Shown piece by piece: positions 8,677 to 17,471 of a stretch of 64,000 nt of DNA. Within the stretch, counting starts at the first letter, position 1. The number at the start of each line of letters is the position of its first letter. The notes beneath the pieces are model-generated. The model was not told where the DNA came from. It made no database searches and saw only the letters and a list, made by a program, of their open reading frames with translations. The position numbers were made by a program, and so were the translations under genes. This stretch comes from Loktanella sp. M215 (GTDB lineage: Bacteria; Pseudomonadota; Alphaproteobacteria; Rhodobacterales; Rhodobacteraceae), in NCBI RefSeq assembly GCF_021735925.1, contig NZ_WMEA01000001.1:3564001-3628000 (forward strand). Reading direction: 5' to 3'.

Positions 8677-9548
8677 AGACCCGATATACCTTCGGCGGTG
8701 ACGAACATATCTTCGTCGAAGTGGACGAGGAAATGTCCCTCGATGCCTTCTTCAAATCCCTGACGATGAGCAATGCGGTCCGCGCGGCGGACCTGCCCGG
8801 CGTGACCGAGATCTGCCCCGGCAATGCGTCCTTTCAGGTCCGCTTTGATCCCGAAGTCATGCATCCCGACGCGATGATGTCCGCGATCAAGGATCTGGAA
8901 ACGCAGGCCGAAGCCGCAGAGGATCGCCTGACCACCCGCATCGTCGAGGTCCCGGTCTACTACAAGGATCCGTGGACCCAGGAGACCTTGATGCGCTTTC
9001 GCGAGCGGCATCAGGACCCCGACGCGACCGATCTGGAATACGCGGCCCGGATCAACGGGTACGACAGCGTCGATGACTTCATCGTGGCTCATCACAGTGC
9101 ACCTTGGTTCGTGTCGATGGTCGGCTTCGTGTCCGGCCTGCCGTTCCTATATCAACTCGTCGCCCGCGACCGCCAGATCGAGGTGCCGAAATATCTGCGG
9201 CCCCGGACCGACACGCCGAAACAGACCGTGGGCTACGGCGGCTGCTTTACCGCGATCTATTCCGTGCGCGGCGCCGGTGGCTACCAGATGTTCGGGATCA
9301 CGCCGATGACGATCTACGACCCCCGGCAAGAGGTGTCGTACCTGAAGGATTTCATGGTATTTTTCCGCCCCGGCGACATTGTCAAGTTCGCACCCATCGA
9401 CCGCGCCGAATACGACCGCGTCCTTGCAGGGGTTGCCGACGGGACATGGCAACCCCGGATCGCAGAGGTGGAATTCGACCTCGACGCCTTCAAGGCGGAC
9501 ATGACCGGCACCAATGCCAAGCTGATGGAGGCGCTCAATGACGCTTGA
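8673..9548 (+). CDS. pxpB: 5-oxoprolinase subunit B / KipI-family carboxyltransferase subunit
   Basis: The 291-residue protein belongs to the KipI (AHS1) family, which in E. coli and Bacillus forms 5-oxoprolinase with PxpA and PxpC and in urea carboxylase forms half of the carboxyltransferase domain. Family features include GGYQMFG near residue 204 and the preceding proline-rich PRTDTPK segment. ATG 8673 follows an AGGAG ribosome-binding site and overlaps the end of the biotin carboxylase gene. Its own end overlaps pxpC by 11 bases. At 291 residues it is longer than E. coli PxpB (about 218), with an N-terminal extension of unclear role. Confidence 0.85.
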   Translation: MKTRYTFGGDEHIFVEVDEEMSLDAFFKSLTMSNAVRAADLPGVTEICPGNASFQVRFDPEVMHPDAMMSAIKDLETQAEAAEDRLTTRIVEVPVYYKDPWTQETLMRFRERHQDPDATDLEYAARINGYDSVDDFIVAHHSAPWFVSMVGFVSGLPFLYQLVARDRQIEVPKYLRPRTDTPKQTVGYGGCFTAIYSVRGAGGYQMFGITPMTIYDPRQEVSYLKDFMVFFRPGDIVKFAPIDRAEYDRVLAGVADGTWQPRIAEVEFDLDAFKADMTGTNAKLMEALNDA

Positions 9549-10509
9549 AATCATCAAGAACGGCCTGTCGACGACGGTTCAGGACCTGGGCCGGCCCGGC
9601 TATTTCCATCTTGGCATCCCGCAGAGCGGCGCGATGGATCGCTATGCCCTGCGCGCGGCGAACCTGCTGGTCGGCAATCCCGAGGATGCCGCCTGCCTGG
9701 AAGCCGTCTTCATGGGCCCCGAAATCACGTTCACAGCGGACTGCACGATCGCCGTCTGCGGGGCAGAGATTCCGGTCACCCTTGACGGGACGGCCTGCGA
9801 GACCTGGACCAGCATCGCCGTGTCCGCCGGTCAGACACTGAAGTTCGGGTTCCTGACGGCGGGTGCCCGCCTTTACATCGCCGTGTCCGGTGGCATCGAC
9901 ACCCCTGCCGATCTGGGCAGCCGGTCGACCTATCCCATCGGCGCATTGGGTGGGGTCGCGGGGCGCGCGGTGCAGCCGGGCGACAGCCTGCCTGTCGGGA
10001 CCGGCACAGCCGCCGCGGCCGGGCGCTGCGTGCCTGCCAACCTGCGCCGTTTGCCGGCGACGCCAGCGGCCCTGCGGGTGTTGCCGGGCCTGTACTGGGA
10101 CCGGCTGACGGATGCGGCAAAGGATCGGTTCTTTGCCGACACCTGGACCGTCGCGTCAGAGGCCGACCGCATGGGATACCGGTTCAAGGGCGGCCATCCG
10201 CTGGAATTCGTCGACCGCGAACAGCCGTTCGGCGCGGGGTCGGATCCGTCGAACATCGTGGACGGCTGTTATTCCTATGGCTCCATCCAGGTGCCCGGCG
10301 GGACGGAACCCATCGTGCTGCACCGCGACGCCGTATCGGGCGGGGGATACTTTACACTGGGGGCCGTGATTTCCGCCGACATGGACCTTGTGGGGCAACT
10401 GCAGCCCAACATGCCGGTCCGGTTTGTCCGGGTCGACATGGACGAAGCGCTGACGGCGCGGCGTCACGAGTCCGAACGGCTTGACCGTCTGCGGCAGGCG
10501 CTGCGGTGA
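9538..10509 (+). CDS. pxpC: 5-oxoprolinase subunit C / KipA-family carboxyltransferase subunit
   Basis: The 323-residue protein is a KipA (AHS2) family member, recognised by the N-terminal LSTTVQDLGRPGYFHLGIP and AMDRYALRAANLLVGN segments. KipA pairs with KipI, either in 5-oxoprolinase or as the carboxyltransferase half of urea carboxylase. It is the last gene of the operon started by pxpA; the start lies inside pxpB. With the biotin carboxylase and carrier, the set PxpB + PxpC + BC + BCCP equals a split urea-carboxylase. Which reaction it catalyses cannot be decided from the sequence. Confidence 0.86.
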   Translation: MTLEIIKNGLSTTVQDLGRPGYFHLGIPQSGAMDRYALRAANLLVGNPEDAACLEAVFMGPEITFTADCTIAVCGAEIPVTLDGTACETWTSIAVSAGQTLKFGFLTAGARLYIAVSGGIDTPADLGSRSTYPIGALGGVAGRAVQPGDSLPVGTGTAAAAGRCVPANLRRLPATPAALRVLPGLYWDRLTDAAKDRFFADTWTVASEADRMGYRFKGGHPLEFVDREQPFGAGSDPSNIVDGCYSYGSIQVPGGTEPIVLHRDAVSGGGYFTLGAVISADMDLVGQLQPNMPVRFVRVDMDEALTARRHESERLDRLRQALR

Positions 10510-10544
10510 CGCGGGGCGGCAGCCCGACAATCTGCGCGGGCGTG

Positions 10545-11540
10545 TCAGTCCGGCACGAGGTAATCGGCCAGATCGGTCGGTGGGTCGATGACCGACACGA
10601 TCTTGAGCTGCGCAATCGTGCGGTTCAGGGCGTTTTGCAGATGGGTCGCCATCATGTTCGCCGCCGCCCTTGCCGTGCCCGCCAGCAGCAGGTCGATCAC
10701 CATGCAAAGTTCCAGCAGGGACTGACGGTGCGGTGGCAGACCAATCGAGAACAGCACGCGCTGGGATGCTTCCAGCGCGCTGCGGTTGGCACTGACGTAA
10801 TGGGCCAGATCGACGTTCGGCGTCGACAGGATCGCCAGCCGCAGAAAGGCATTGTCCAGATCGAACCAGGCCTCGGGACTCATCGTGGCGTCGTCGGGGG
10901 TGTCACGGATGCGCACCGCAAGGTCGGCCAGCGCCGGGATATCAATCTCTGCGGATTTCAGGGCGGCGATCTCAAGAACGATCCGCATCTCGTACTTGTC
11001 CTTGATGCGACGGGCGGTCAGCGGTTCCACGATCCAGCGCATGTTCGCCTTTTTCTGCACCAGCCCGCGTTCCTGAAGGCGGGACAGCACGTCGCGGATG
11101 ACCGTACGGCTGACGTCGAAATCACGGGCCAGCGTCGCCTCGATCACGCGGTAACGGCCGAACACCAGACAGCGCGACAGTTCCGCCGCGACCTCGTCCT
11201 GGATGCGCAACCAGTTCGGCTGGCCAGCGGTGTCGTCCAGACCGTCAAGGTTCAGGTCGATGGACCGCAGATCCAGCCGCTGCGGCGTGTCATCGCCCGC
11301 CACCAGAAAGCCGCGCCCGTCGAACCGGCGGATGCGCCCTTCGTCGGCCAGAATCGACAACGCCCGCTTGACCGTGGCGCGGGACGTGGACAGCCGTTCG
11401 GAGAGGGCACTTTCCTGCAGCACCACGCCGGGTGCGAGCTTGCCTTCCACGATGTTGTTTCGGATCGCCTCTGCCGCGGCCTCGCATAACGTCGAGGGGA
11501 GCGTGCCGCGCACCTCGGCCAAGACCGGTTTGGACCTCAT
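10545..11540 (-). CDS. GntR/FCD regulator with two winged-helix domains
   Basis: The 331-residue protein carries two GntR-type winged helix-turn-helix segments in tandem: residues about 18-82 (ending GRIRRFDGRGFLV) and about 114-175 (SRTVIRDVLSRLQERGLV). A helical FCD effector domain fills roughly residues 180-300. Ordinary FCD regulators have one DNA-binding domain and about 230 residues. It is convergent with pxpC and divergent from the ABC importer operon at 11826, so it probably represses that operon. I chose ATG 11540 because it fits the first domain; a start at 11594 would add 18 residues of low-complexity sequence. The effector is unknown. Confidence 0.85.
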   Translation of the reverse strand: MRSKPVLAEVRGTLPSTLCEAAAEAIRNNIVEGKLAPGVVLQESALSERLSTSRATVKRALSILADEGRIRRFDGRGFLVAGDDTPQRLDLRSIDLNLDGLDDTAGQPNWLRIQDEVAAELSRCLVFGRYRVIEATLARDFDVSRTVIRDVLSRLQERGLVQKKANMRWIVEPLTARRIKDKYEMRIVLEIAALKSAEIDIPALADLAVRIRDTPDDATMSPEAWFDLDNAFLRLAILSTPNVDLAHYVSANRSALEASQRVLFSIGLPPHRQSLLELCMVIDLLLAGTARAAANMMATHLQNALNRTIAQLKIVSVIDPPTDLADYLVPD

Positions 11541-11628
11541 TGGTTCGGACTCTCTGCGGCGGATCAAGAACGACGTTGCAGCCAACCTACCCACTTTCGG
11601 GCGGGGATGGAATAATGTTTTTGGTGCT

Positions 11629-11643
11629 CAATAATCGTTATTG
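11629..11643. promoter_or_regulatory. candidate operator of the GntR regulator
   Basis: CAATAA and TTATTG are perfect arms around TCG. The core TAATCGTTA recurs as TAATCGTAA at 11757-11765. Both lie in the AT-rich spacer between the divergent GntR gene and the importer operon, the expected place for operator sites. No base-level match to a known GntR consensus is claimed. Confidence 0.4.
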
Positions 11644-11825
11644 CGGCCGCGATTCGCAGCCTTTCGCCAATTTTTTCGATCTTATGGCGGAGTATTTCGC
11701 CTGCTTCGCTCAAAGAACGAGCAATGCCTCCACCCAAAAATGACTATTGCATGCACTAATCGTAATTTTTCTTGATCGACTCATCGAACGATGTCTGAAT
11801 GCCCAAAAGCGAACAGGAGTGTCAG

Positions 11826-12899
11826 GTGCTGACGCTGAATCAAGTCACACGCCGCTACGGCCAGACGACGGCGATCGACGCACTCGATTTCGTCGTGCCG
11901 GATGATACTTACGTCGCCCTGCTTGGCGCGTCGGGATCCGGCAAGACCACGCTGCTGCGCCTGATCGCAGGCTTCGAGGAACCCGACGCGGGCACGATCC
12001 GTCTGGGTGACGCGCGTCTGGACGGACGCCCCCCGCACCTGCGCGGCATCGGGTTCGTGTTCCAGAATTTCGCCCTGTTTCCCCACCTCACCGTGTCCGA
12101 AAACGTCGCTTACGGCCTGACCTACCGCGCAGAAGACCGCGTCACCGATAAATCAGAACTGAAGGACCGCATGGCCGCGGCCTTGGCGATGGTCGGCCTC
12201 GACGGCTTCGGTCACCGTGGCGTGGCCGAAATCTCGGGCGGTCAGCGGCAACGGGTGGCGCTGGCGCGGACGCTGGTGACAGAGCCGCGGCTGGTTCTGC
12301 TGGACGAGCCGCTGGGCGCCTTGGACGCCAACCTGCGGGACCGGATGTGCGACGAGTTGCGGGCGATCCGCGAGCGACTGAAGGTCAGTTTTCTGCATGT
12401 CACCGGATCCGAAACCGAAGCGCTGACGATGGGTGACCAGGTTGCCGTGCTGTCCGATGGCAAGATCGCGCAGTCCGACTCGGCCCGCGCCCTGTTCGAG
12501 CGTCCCGCAAATGCCGCGGCGGCCCGTCACCTGAACGCCTGGAACCTGCTACCCGGTCGGGTCGAAAGCAACGTGCTGAAGACGCCCGCCGGCGACATGC
12601 CGATGCCCCGCAGCCTGCGCGACGGGTCCGACGCCCAGATCGCGATCCGGTTCGACCAGATCGGCGTGTCGCCCGTCGACGCCGTGCCGACCGGGCGCAA
12701 TCATTTCACGGCCCGCTACCTGACCGGCGAATTCAACGGCCCCACGGCGCTGTCGTTCTTTCGCACCATCGATGGCGCACTGATCCAGGTCGTCGACCAT
12801 TTCAGCGATGCCCGGCTGCCCGACCTGACCGAAGGGCAGACCTATGCCCTGCATTATCAACCCGACGCAGCACTGGTCTTTGAAGGAGGCGCACGATGA
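11826..12899 (+). CDS. polyamine-type ABC transporter ATPase
   Basis: The 357-residue ATPase has Walker A GASGSGKTT, signature ISGGQRQR, Walker [16 protein letters not shown] and a C-terminal TOBE-like regulatory region, the layout of PotA-type importer ATPases. It energises the two permeases encoded next. GTG 11826 is favoured because CAGGAG precedes it at a good distance; ATG 11799 in the same frame is an alternative that adds nine residues. The signature threonine seen in many relatives after the H-loop is replaced by VTGSETEAL, where His of the usual VTHDQ is absent, so this subunit may be catalytically weakened and may pair with the second ATPase at 17472. Confidence 0.85.
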   Translation: MLTLNQVTRRYGQTTAIDALDFVVPDDTYVALLGASGSGKTTLLRLIAGFEEPDAGTIRLGDARLDGRPPHLRGIGFVFQNFALFPHLTVSENVAYGLTYRAEDRVTDKSELKDRMAAALAMVGLDGFGHRGVAEISGGQRQRVALARTLVTEPRLVLLDEPLGALDANLRDRMCDELRAIRERLKVSFLHVTGSETEALTMGDQVAVLSDGKIAQSDSARALFERPANAAAARHLNAWNLLPGRVESNVLKTPAGDMPMPRSLRDGSDAQIAIRFDQIGVSPVDAVPTGRNHFTARYLTGEFNGPTALSFFRTIDGALIQVVDHFSDARLPDLTEGQTYALHYQPDAALVFEGGAR

Positions 12900-13807
12900 C
12901 GTCCACCGCGGCCGACATCGCCACCGACCGCCGGACCAGCCCCGCGGTCATCCGCCAGAACAAGGATCGGCGTCGCGCCCTTTTGCTGCTGTCGCCGGGC
13001 GTGATCTGGATGACCCTGTTCCTGCTGCTGCCGCTGTGTATGGTGGTCTACGTGTCCTTCTGGACGCAGACGACATTCGCGGTCGAACCCACGCTGACGA
13101 CGGCCAGCTGGCAGCAGTTCCTCAGCTCTCCCACCTACTTGTCGGCCATCTGGACCACGGTGCGGATCTGGGCGATCGTGCTGACCGCGACGCTGGTGGT
13201 GGGCTATCCTGTCGCGCTTTACATCGGGCTTTTCGTGCAGAACAAGACGCTGCAGACGGCCCTGCTGGTCGCCTGCGTGATCCCGTTCTGGACGTCTTTC
13301 CTGATCCGCGTGATCGCCTGGCGTCCCATGCTGGGGACCGAGGGGGCGATCAACACGATCCTGCTGAAGGTCGGGCTGATCCACGAACCTTTGACCTTCC
13401 TGCTGTTTTCCGAATTCTCGGTGCTGGTCGGCATGACGCAGATCTACTGCGTGTTCATGGTCGGGCCCATTACCTTCATGATCGGGCGCATCGACCCCAG
13501 CGTCATCGAGGCCGCCCGCGATCTGGGTGCGTCGTTCGGCACGATCTTTCGTCGGATCGTGCTGCCGCTGTCGCTGCCGGGCGTGATCGTCGGCGCGATC
13601 TTCGTGTCGGTTATGGTGCTGGGCGAATTCGCCACTGCCGCGTCCCTGTCCGGCCGCAAGGTCAACCTGCTGGGCAACATCATCGTCAGTCAGGTCGGAT
13701 CGCTGAAGTGGGCCTTTGCCGCTGTGGCGGGTGTCGTCCTGACGATCATCATCACCGCGGTCATCACGCTGGCCCTGCGTGTCGTCGACCTGCGCAAGGA
13801 GATGTAA
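12896..13807 (+). CDS. ABC transporter permease, PotB type
   Basis: The 303-residue inner-membrane protein has about six transmembrane segments and the binding-protein-dependent transport loop EAARDLGASFGTIFRRIVLP near residue 205, which docks with the ATPase. It overlaps the upstream ATPase gene by 4 bases. It forms the membrane channel with the PotC-type permease that follows 3 bases later. The long polar N terminus before the first helix (LLLLSPGVIWMTLFLLLP) is normal for the family. The substrate is likely an amine, amino acid derivative or similar small organic nitrogen compound, judging by the neighbours. Confidence 0.88.
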   Translation: MTSTAADIATDRRTSPAVIRQNKDRRRALLLLSPGVIWMTLFLLLPLCMVVYVSFWTQTTFAVEPTLTTASWQQFLSSPTYLSAIWTTVRIWAIVLTATLVVGYPVALYIGLFVQNKTLQTALLVACVIPFWTSFLIRVIAWRPMLGTEGAINTILLKVGLIHEPLTFLLFSEFSVLVGMTQIYCVFMVGPITFMIGRIDPSVIEAARDLGASFGTIFRRIVLPLSLPGVIVGAIFVSVMVLGEFATAASLSGRKVNLLGNIIVSQVGSLKWAFAAVAGVVLTIIITAVITLALRVVDLRKEM

Positions 13808-13810
13808 GCC

Positions 13811-14659
13811 ATGAACGCCGGACCCCTGCGCCCTGCCCTCGCAATCTATACCGCCCTGTTCCTGCTGTTCCTCTACGGCCCGATGATCGTGCTGGCGATC
13901 CTGAGCTTTCAAAGCCAGAGCGGCGGCCCCCAGTTTCCGATCCAGGACTGGTCGGTCTACTGGTACGAGCATCTGCTGGGGCTGGCCGAAACCAGCCGCG
14001 TGTCCCAGCTGCCCGTGGGCGACAGCCTGCTGCGGTCGCTGACGCTGGCCTTCATGACGACGGTCGTGTCCGTCACGCTGGGCACCATGAGCGCGGAAGC
14101 CTTCCGCACGCGGTTCAAGGGGTCGGGCCCGGTCTTCTACCTCGTGATCCTCGGCATGATGGTGCCGGGCGTTCTGGTGGGTCTTGGCATGGCCTTGCTG
14201 GCCAATGTGCTGGGCATCGACCGCGCGTGGTGGTCGACGGCGTTCGTCCTGCACGTGGTCTATACATACCCCTTTGCGTTCCTCGTCATGCTGGCGATCT
14301 TCAACCGCTTCGACCGGTCGATCGAGGAGGCGTCGATGTCGCTGGGCGTCAGCCGCGGGCAGACGTTCCGCCGGGTGACGTTCCCGATCCTGTTTCCCGG
14401 CGTGCTGTCGGCGGCGCTTTTCAGCTTCACGCTCAGCTACGACGAATTCGCCCGGACCCTGTTCACGGCGGGGCGCGATCTGACCCTGCCGCTGGCGATC
14501 TACGGCACCTTCTCGGTCGAGATCTATCCCAACATCTTTGCCTTCGGCGTGTTGACGACGCTGTTCAGCTTTACCCTGCTGGTGATCTACGGCCTGCTGA
14601 TGAAGCGGTTCACCGGCGCCAAGACCAGCACATACAAAGGTCAGGAGGACGCGGCATGA
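13811..14659 (+). CDS. ABC transporter permease, PotC type
   Basis: The 282-residue membrane protein is the second permease of the importer, with about six transmembrane helices and the docking loop EEASMSLGVSRGQTFRRVTFP near residue 175. Its stop overlaps the start of the first SDR gene (ATGA), so the dehydrogenases are translated with the transporter. This implies that they act on the imported compound or its first product. Confidence 0.88.
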   Translation: MNAGPLRPALAIYTALFLLFLYGPMIVLAILSFQSQSGGPQFPIQDWSVYWYEHLLGLAETSRVSQLPVGDSLLRSLTLAFMTTVVSVTLGTMSAEAFRTRFKGSGPVFYLVILGMMVPGVLVGLGMALLANVLGIDRAWWSTAFVLHVVYTYPFAFLVMLAIFNRFDRSIEEASMSLGVSRGQTFRRVTFPILFPGVLSAALFSFTLSYDEFARTLFTAGRDLTLPLAIYGTFSVEIYPNIFAFGVLTTLFSFTLLVIYGLLMKRFTGAKTSTYKGQEDAA

Positions 14660-15384
14660 TCGCCCTGGTGACGGGTGCAGGGTCCGGCATCGGCGCTGCC
14701 ATCGCGGAACGGCTGGCAGCGGATGGCCACCGTGTGGCCGTCAACGATCTGCACATCGACAGTGCCATGGCCACGGCAACGCGCATTCGCGCCACGGGCG
14801 GTGAGGCGCAGGGCTATGCCGCCGACGTCTCGGACGAGGCGGCGGTCGGCACCATGCTGGCTGCCGTTCACGCTGACATGGGCGCCCCGGATATCGTCGT
14901 GAACAACGCGGGATTTGCGCATCAGGCGCCATTCCTGGACATCACGCCCGCGCAGTTCGACCGCATCTTTGCGGTCCATGTGCGCGGCACCTACCTTGTC
15001 ACCCGCGCCTGCCTGCCCGCGATGATCGACGCAGGGCACGGGATCGTGGTCAATATCGCGTCACAACTGGGCCAGATCGGCGGGGTGGAACTGGTGCATT
15101 ACGCGGCGGCGAAGGCGGCGATCATCGGCATGACAAAGTCGCTGGCGCGAGAGATGTCGGCCAAGGGCATCCGCATCAACGCCGTGGCGCCCGGCCCGAT
15201 CAACACACCCTTGGTCGAGACCCTATCGGACGACTGGAAGGACATGAAACGCGCGGAACTGCCCCTCGGCCGCTTTGGCGAGCCGTCGGAAATCGGCGGC
15301 GTCGTGTCGTTCCTCTGTTCCGCCGATGCGGCGCTATTCGTCGGCCAGACCCTTGGCCCCAATTCCGGAGATGTGATGCTATGA
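14656..15384 (+). CDS. SDR-family NAD(P)-dependent dehydrogenase 1
   Basis: The 242-residue protein is a classical short-chain dehydrogenase: TGAGSGIG cofactor motif at residue 6, NNAG near residue 82, Ser in NIASQLG and the catalytic YAAAK. It is made from an ATG overlapping the PotC-type gene and itself overlaps the second SDR gene. It should oxidise an alcohol or reduce a ketone of the imported substrate; nothing in the sequence identifies that substrate. The two SDRs are distinct rather than duplicates, sharing only family motifs. Confidence 0.82.
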   Translation: MIALVTGAGSGIGAAIAERLAADGHRVAVNDLHIDSAMATATRIRATGGEAQGYAADVSDEAAVGTMLAAVHADMGAPDIVVNNAGFAHQAPFLDITPAQFDRIFAVHVRGTYLVTRACLPAMIDAGHGIVVNIASQLGQIGGVELVHYAAAKAAIIGMTKSLAREMSAKGIRINAVAPGPINTPLVETLSDDWKDMKRAELPLGRFGEPSEIGGVVSFLCSADAALFVGQTLGPNSGDVML

Positions 15385-16142
15385 CCGACAGCAACAATAA
15401 GATTGTCCTGATCACCGGGGCCGGTATCGGTATCGGGCGCGCGACGGCCGAACGGTTCGGCCGGGACGGATATCATGTCATCGTGACGGACGTGCTGGAC
15501 ACAGACGGCCAGTCGGCCGTGACAGCGATCATTGACGCCGGTGGCAGCGCCGAATTTCGACACCTCGACGTGCGCAGCACGCCGGATGCCGATGCGCTGG
15601 TGGCGGATATCATTGCAATCCATGGAAAGATCGACGTCATCGTCGCCAATGCCGGCATCGCCCATCGCGTGCCGATGGCCCAGATGACGGATGAGAAGTG
15701 GGACGAAACCTTTGATATCGACCTCAAGGGGATGCTGCGTGTCATTCGTCCGGCCTTGTCATCGATGCCCAAGGGCGGGTCCATTGTCTGCCTCAGTTCG
15801 ATCATGGGCGTGGCTTACGGCTGGGATGAACACGTCCACTACTCCGCCGCCAAGTCCGGCGTCGTGGGGCTGGTCAGGGGTCTGGCCGTGGAATGCGCCA
15901 AGTCGGAATTGCGCGTCAACGGCGTCGCCCCCGGCTATATCCGCACGGCGCAACTGCTGAGCGAACAGAACAGTCTGGGGCCGAACGCGGCAGAGATCGC
16001 ATCCCCCTACATCCCGATGGGACGATTGGGCGATCCGGCAGAGATCGCATCCGTCATCGCCTTTCTTGTATCTTCCGACGCCTCTTACCTGACGGGTCAG
16101 GTGGTGACGGTCGACGGCGGTCTGATGCCAGGCCGCTACTGA
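15381..16142 (+). CDS. SDR-family NAD(P)-dependent dehydrogenase 2
   Basis: The 253-residue short-chain dehydrogenase has TGAGIGIG near residue 13, ANAG near residue 93, a Ser in LSSIMG and the catalytic YSAAK, and ends with the family's DGGLMPGRY tail. The start overlaps the preceding SDR stop by 4 bases. As with its neighbour, the position inside the importer operon points to catabolism of the imported compound. A 35-base gap with a CAGGGAA ribosome-binding site separates it from the binding-protein gene. Confidence 0.82.
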   Translation: MTDSNNKIVLITGAGIGIGRATAERFGRDGYHVIVTDVLDTDGQSAVTAIIDAGGSAEFRHLDVRSTPDADALVADIIAIHGKIDVIVANAGIAHRVPMAQMTDEKWDETFDIDLKGMLRVIRPALSSMPKGGSIVCLSSIMGVAYGWDEHVHYSAAKSGVVGLVRGLAVECAKSELRVNGVAPGYIRTAQLLSEQNSLGPNAAEIASPYIPMGRLGDPAEIASVIAFLVSSDASYLTGQVVTVDGGLMPGRY

Positions 16143-16177
16143 GCCGAACACAATAAACAGCAACAGGGAAAAACGAC

Positions 16178-17404
16178 ATGACATCTTCTTCTTCGTTCAA
16201 TCGTCGCCGCTTTCTGCAGGGGACGGCGGCCGTCGGGGCCGCTGCTGCAGGGTCCGGCATCCACCCCTGGACCAAATGGGCCATGGCACAGGATCTGTCC
16301 TCGGAATCGTTGCGGACGACCGGTCTGTCCACGACCGTGCAGGACCGCATCCTTGAAATGTTCAAGGCCGACTCTGGCGTATCTGCGGTCTCTGGCACGC
16401 CGGCCACGTTCCCCGATGCCCAGACCAAGATCCTGTCCGGATCGTCCGACTACGACACATGGGAGATCATCGCAGAACGTCTGCCTGCGTTGATCGCCAC
16501 CGACAACGTCGAACCGATCCCCGTCGCCGACGTGCCGAACTGGGCCAACATCCGCGACACCTTCACCAAGATCGATCCGCGCTGGGACGCGCGGTCGCAG
16601 ATCACCGGCCAGATCTGGACGGACGAGACGCAGACCTCTCTCTACATGGTGCCGGCGGTCTACAACTACGATTCCATCGGCTACAACCCGGACGTCCTGT
16701 CCGAGGAAGAAGCCAACACCTGGACCGCGATCTTCGACGAAAAATGGCAGGGCAAGTCCGGTTTGAACGTCGATCCGCTGATCGCCATCGGACAGGCCGT
16801 CCTTGCCATGAATTCGCTGGGTCTGCTGGAGGCCAAGAACCCCGGCAACCCCACCGTCGAGGAAATCGACGAGGCCGCCAAGTTCCTGATCGCCAAGAAG
16901 AAGGCCGGCCAGTTCCGCGCGCTGTGGGGCGATTTCGGCGAGTTGGTCAACCTGATGGCATCGGGTGAAATGGTCGTCTGCGACGCGTGGCAACCCGCCG
17001 TCATGGCCGTCAAGGCGCAGGGCAAGCCCGCGAAATATGCGACACCCAAGGAAGGCTACCGCGCCTGGGCCATCGGTCCGTCGATGCTGCGCAATACGCC
17101 GAACCGTGAGGCGGTCATCGCCTACGCCAACTTCTGGCTGTCCGGAGAGCCGGGCATCAGCGTCACCGAGCAAGGCTATTATTCGCCGTCCACCAGCATC
17201 AAGGATGTCATGGACCCGAAGAAATACGCCTTCTGGTACGAGGGCGCGCCGTGGGAAGGCGAGGCCGAGCGTGGCATCAATCCCGGCGACCTGCGCGACG
17301 GTGGCTCTCTCGAAGAGCGTGCGGCGAACGTGGCCTACTGGCACCAGTGGCCCGACGAATACGACCAGCTGATCCGCCGCTGGGACGAATTCCTGAACGC
17401 CTGA
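16178..17404 (+). CDS. Tat-exported polyamine-type solute-binding protein
   Basis: The 408-residue periplasmic binding protein has a twin-arginine leader (NRRRFLQGTAAVGAAAAG) cleaved after about residue 38 (AMAQD). The fold is the PotD/PotF type of extracellular binding protein. It presents the ligand to the permeases encoded upstream. The C-terminal half has a segment KEGYRAWAIGPS near residue 290 and a WYEGAPWEGEAERGINPGD stretch that recur, diverged, in the leaderless protein at 20824. Tat export suggests that it folds in the cytoplasm, perhaps with a bound ligand or metal. Confidence 0.87.
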   Translation: MTSSSSFNRRRFLQGTAAVGAAAAGSGIHPWTKWAMAQDLSSESLRTTGLSTTVQDRILEMFKADSGVSAVSGTPATFPDAQTKILSGSSDYDTWEIIAERLPALIATDNVEPIPVADVPNWANIRDTFTKIDPRWDARSQITGQIWTDETQTSLYMVPAVYNYDSIGYNPDVLSEEEANTWTAIFDEKWQGKSGLNVDPLIAIGQAVLAMNSLGLLEAKNPGNPTVEEIDEAAKFLIAKKKAGQFRALWGDFGELVNLMASGEMVVCDAWQPAVMAVKAQGKPAKYATPKEGYRAWAIGPSMLRNTPNREAVIAYANFWLSGEPGISVTEQGYYSPSTSIKDVMDPKKYAFWYEGAPWEGEAERGINPGDLRDGGSLEERAANVAYWHQWPDEYDQLIRRWDEFLNA

Positions 17405-17471
17405 TCCCCGCCATCGGGCCCCGCAGGTGCGCGGGGTCCGACCCCTTCACCGGTTGAATTCGCAGGTGCCC

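Noticed and set aside
12857-14254. 465-codon antisense frame over the permeases
   Set aside because: His/Asp/Arg-rich low-complexity product that mirrors hydrophobic permease codons.
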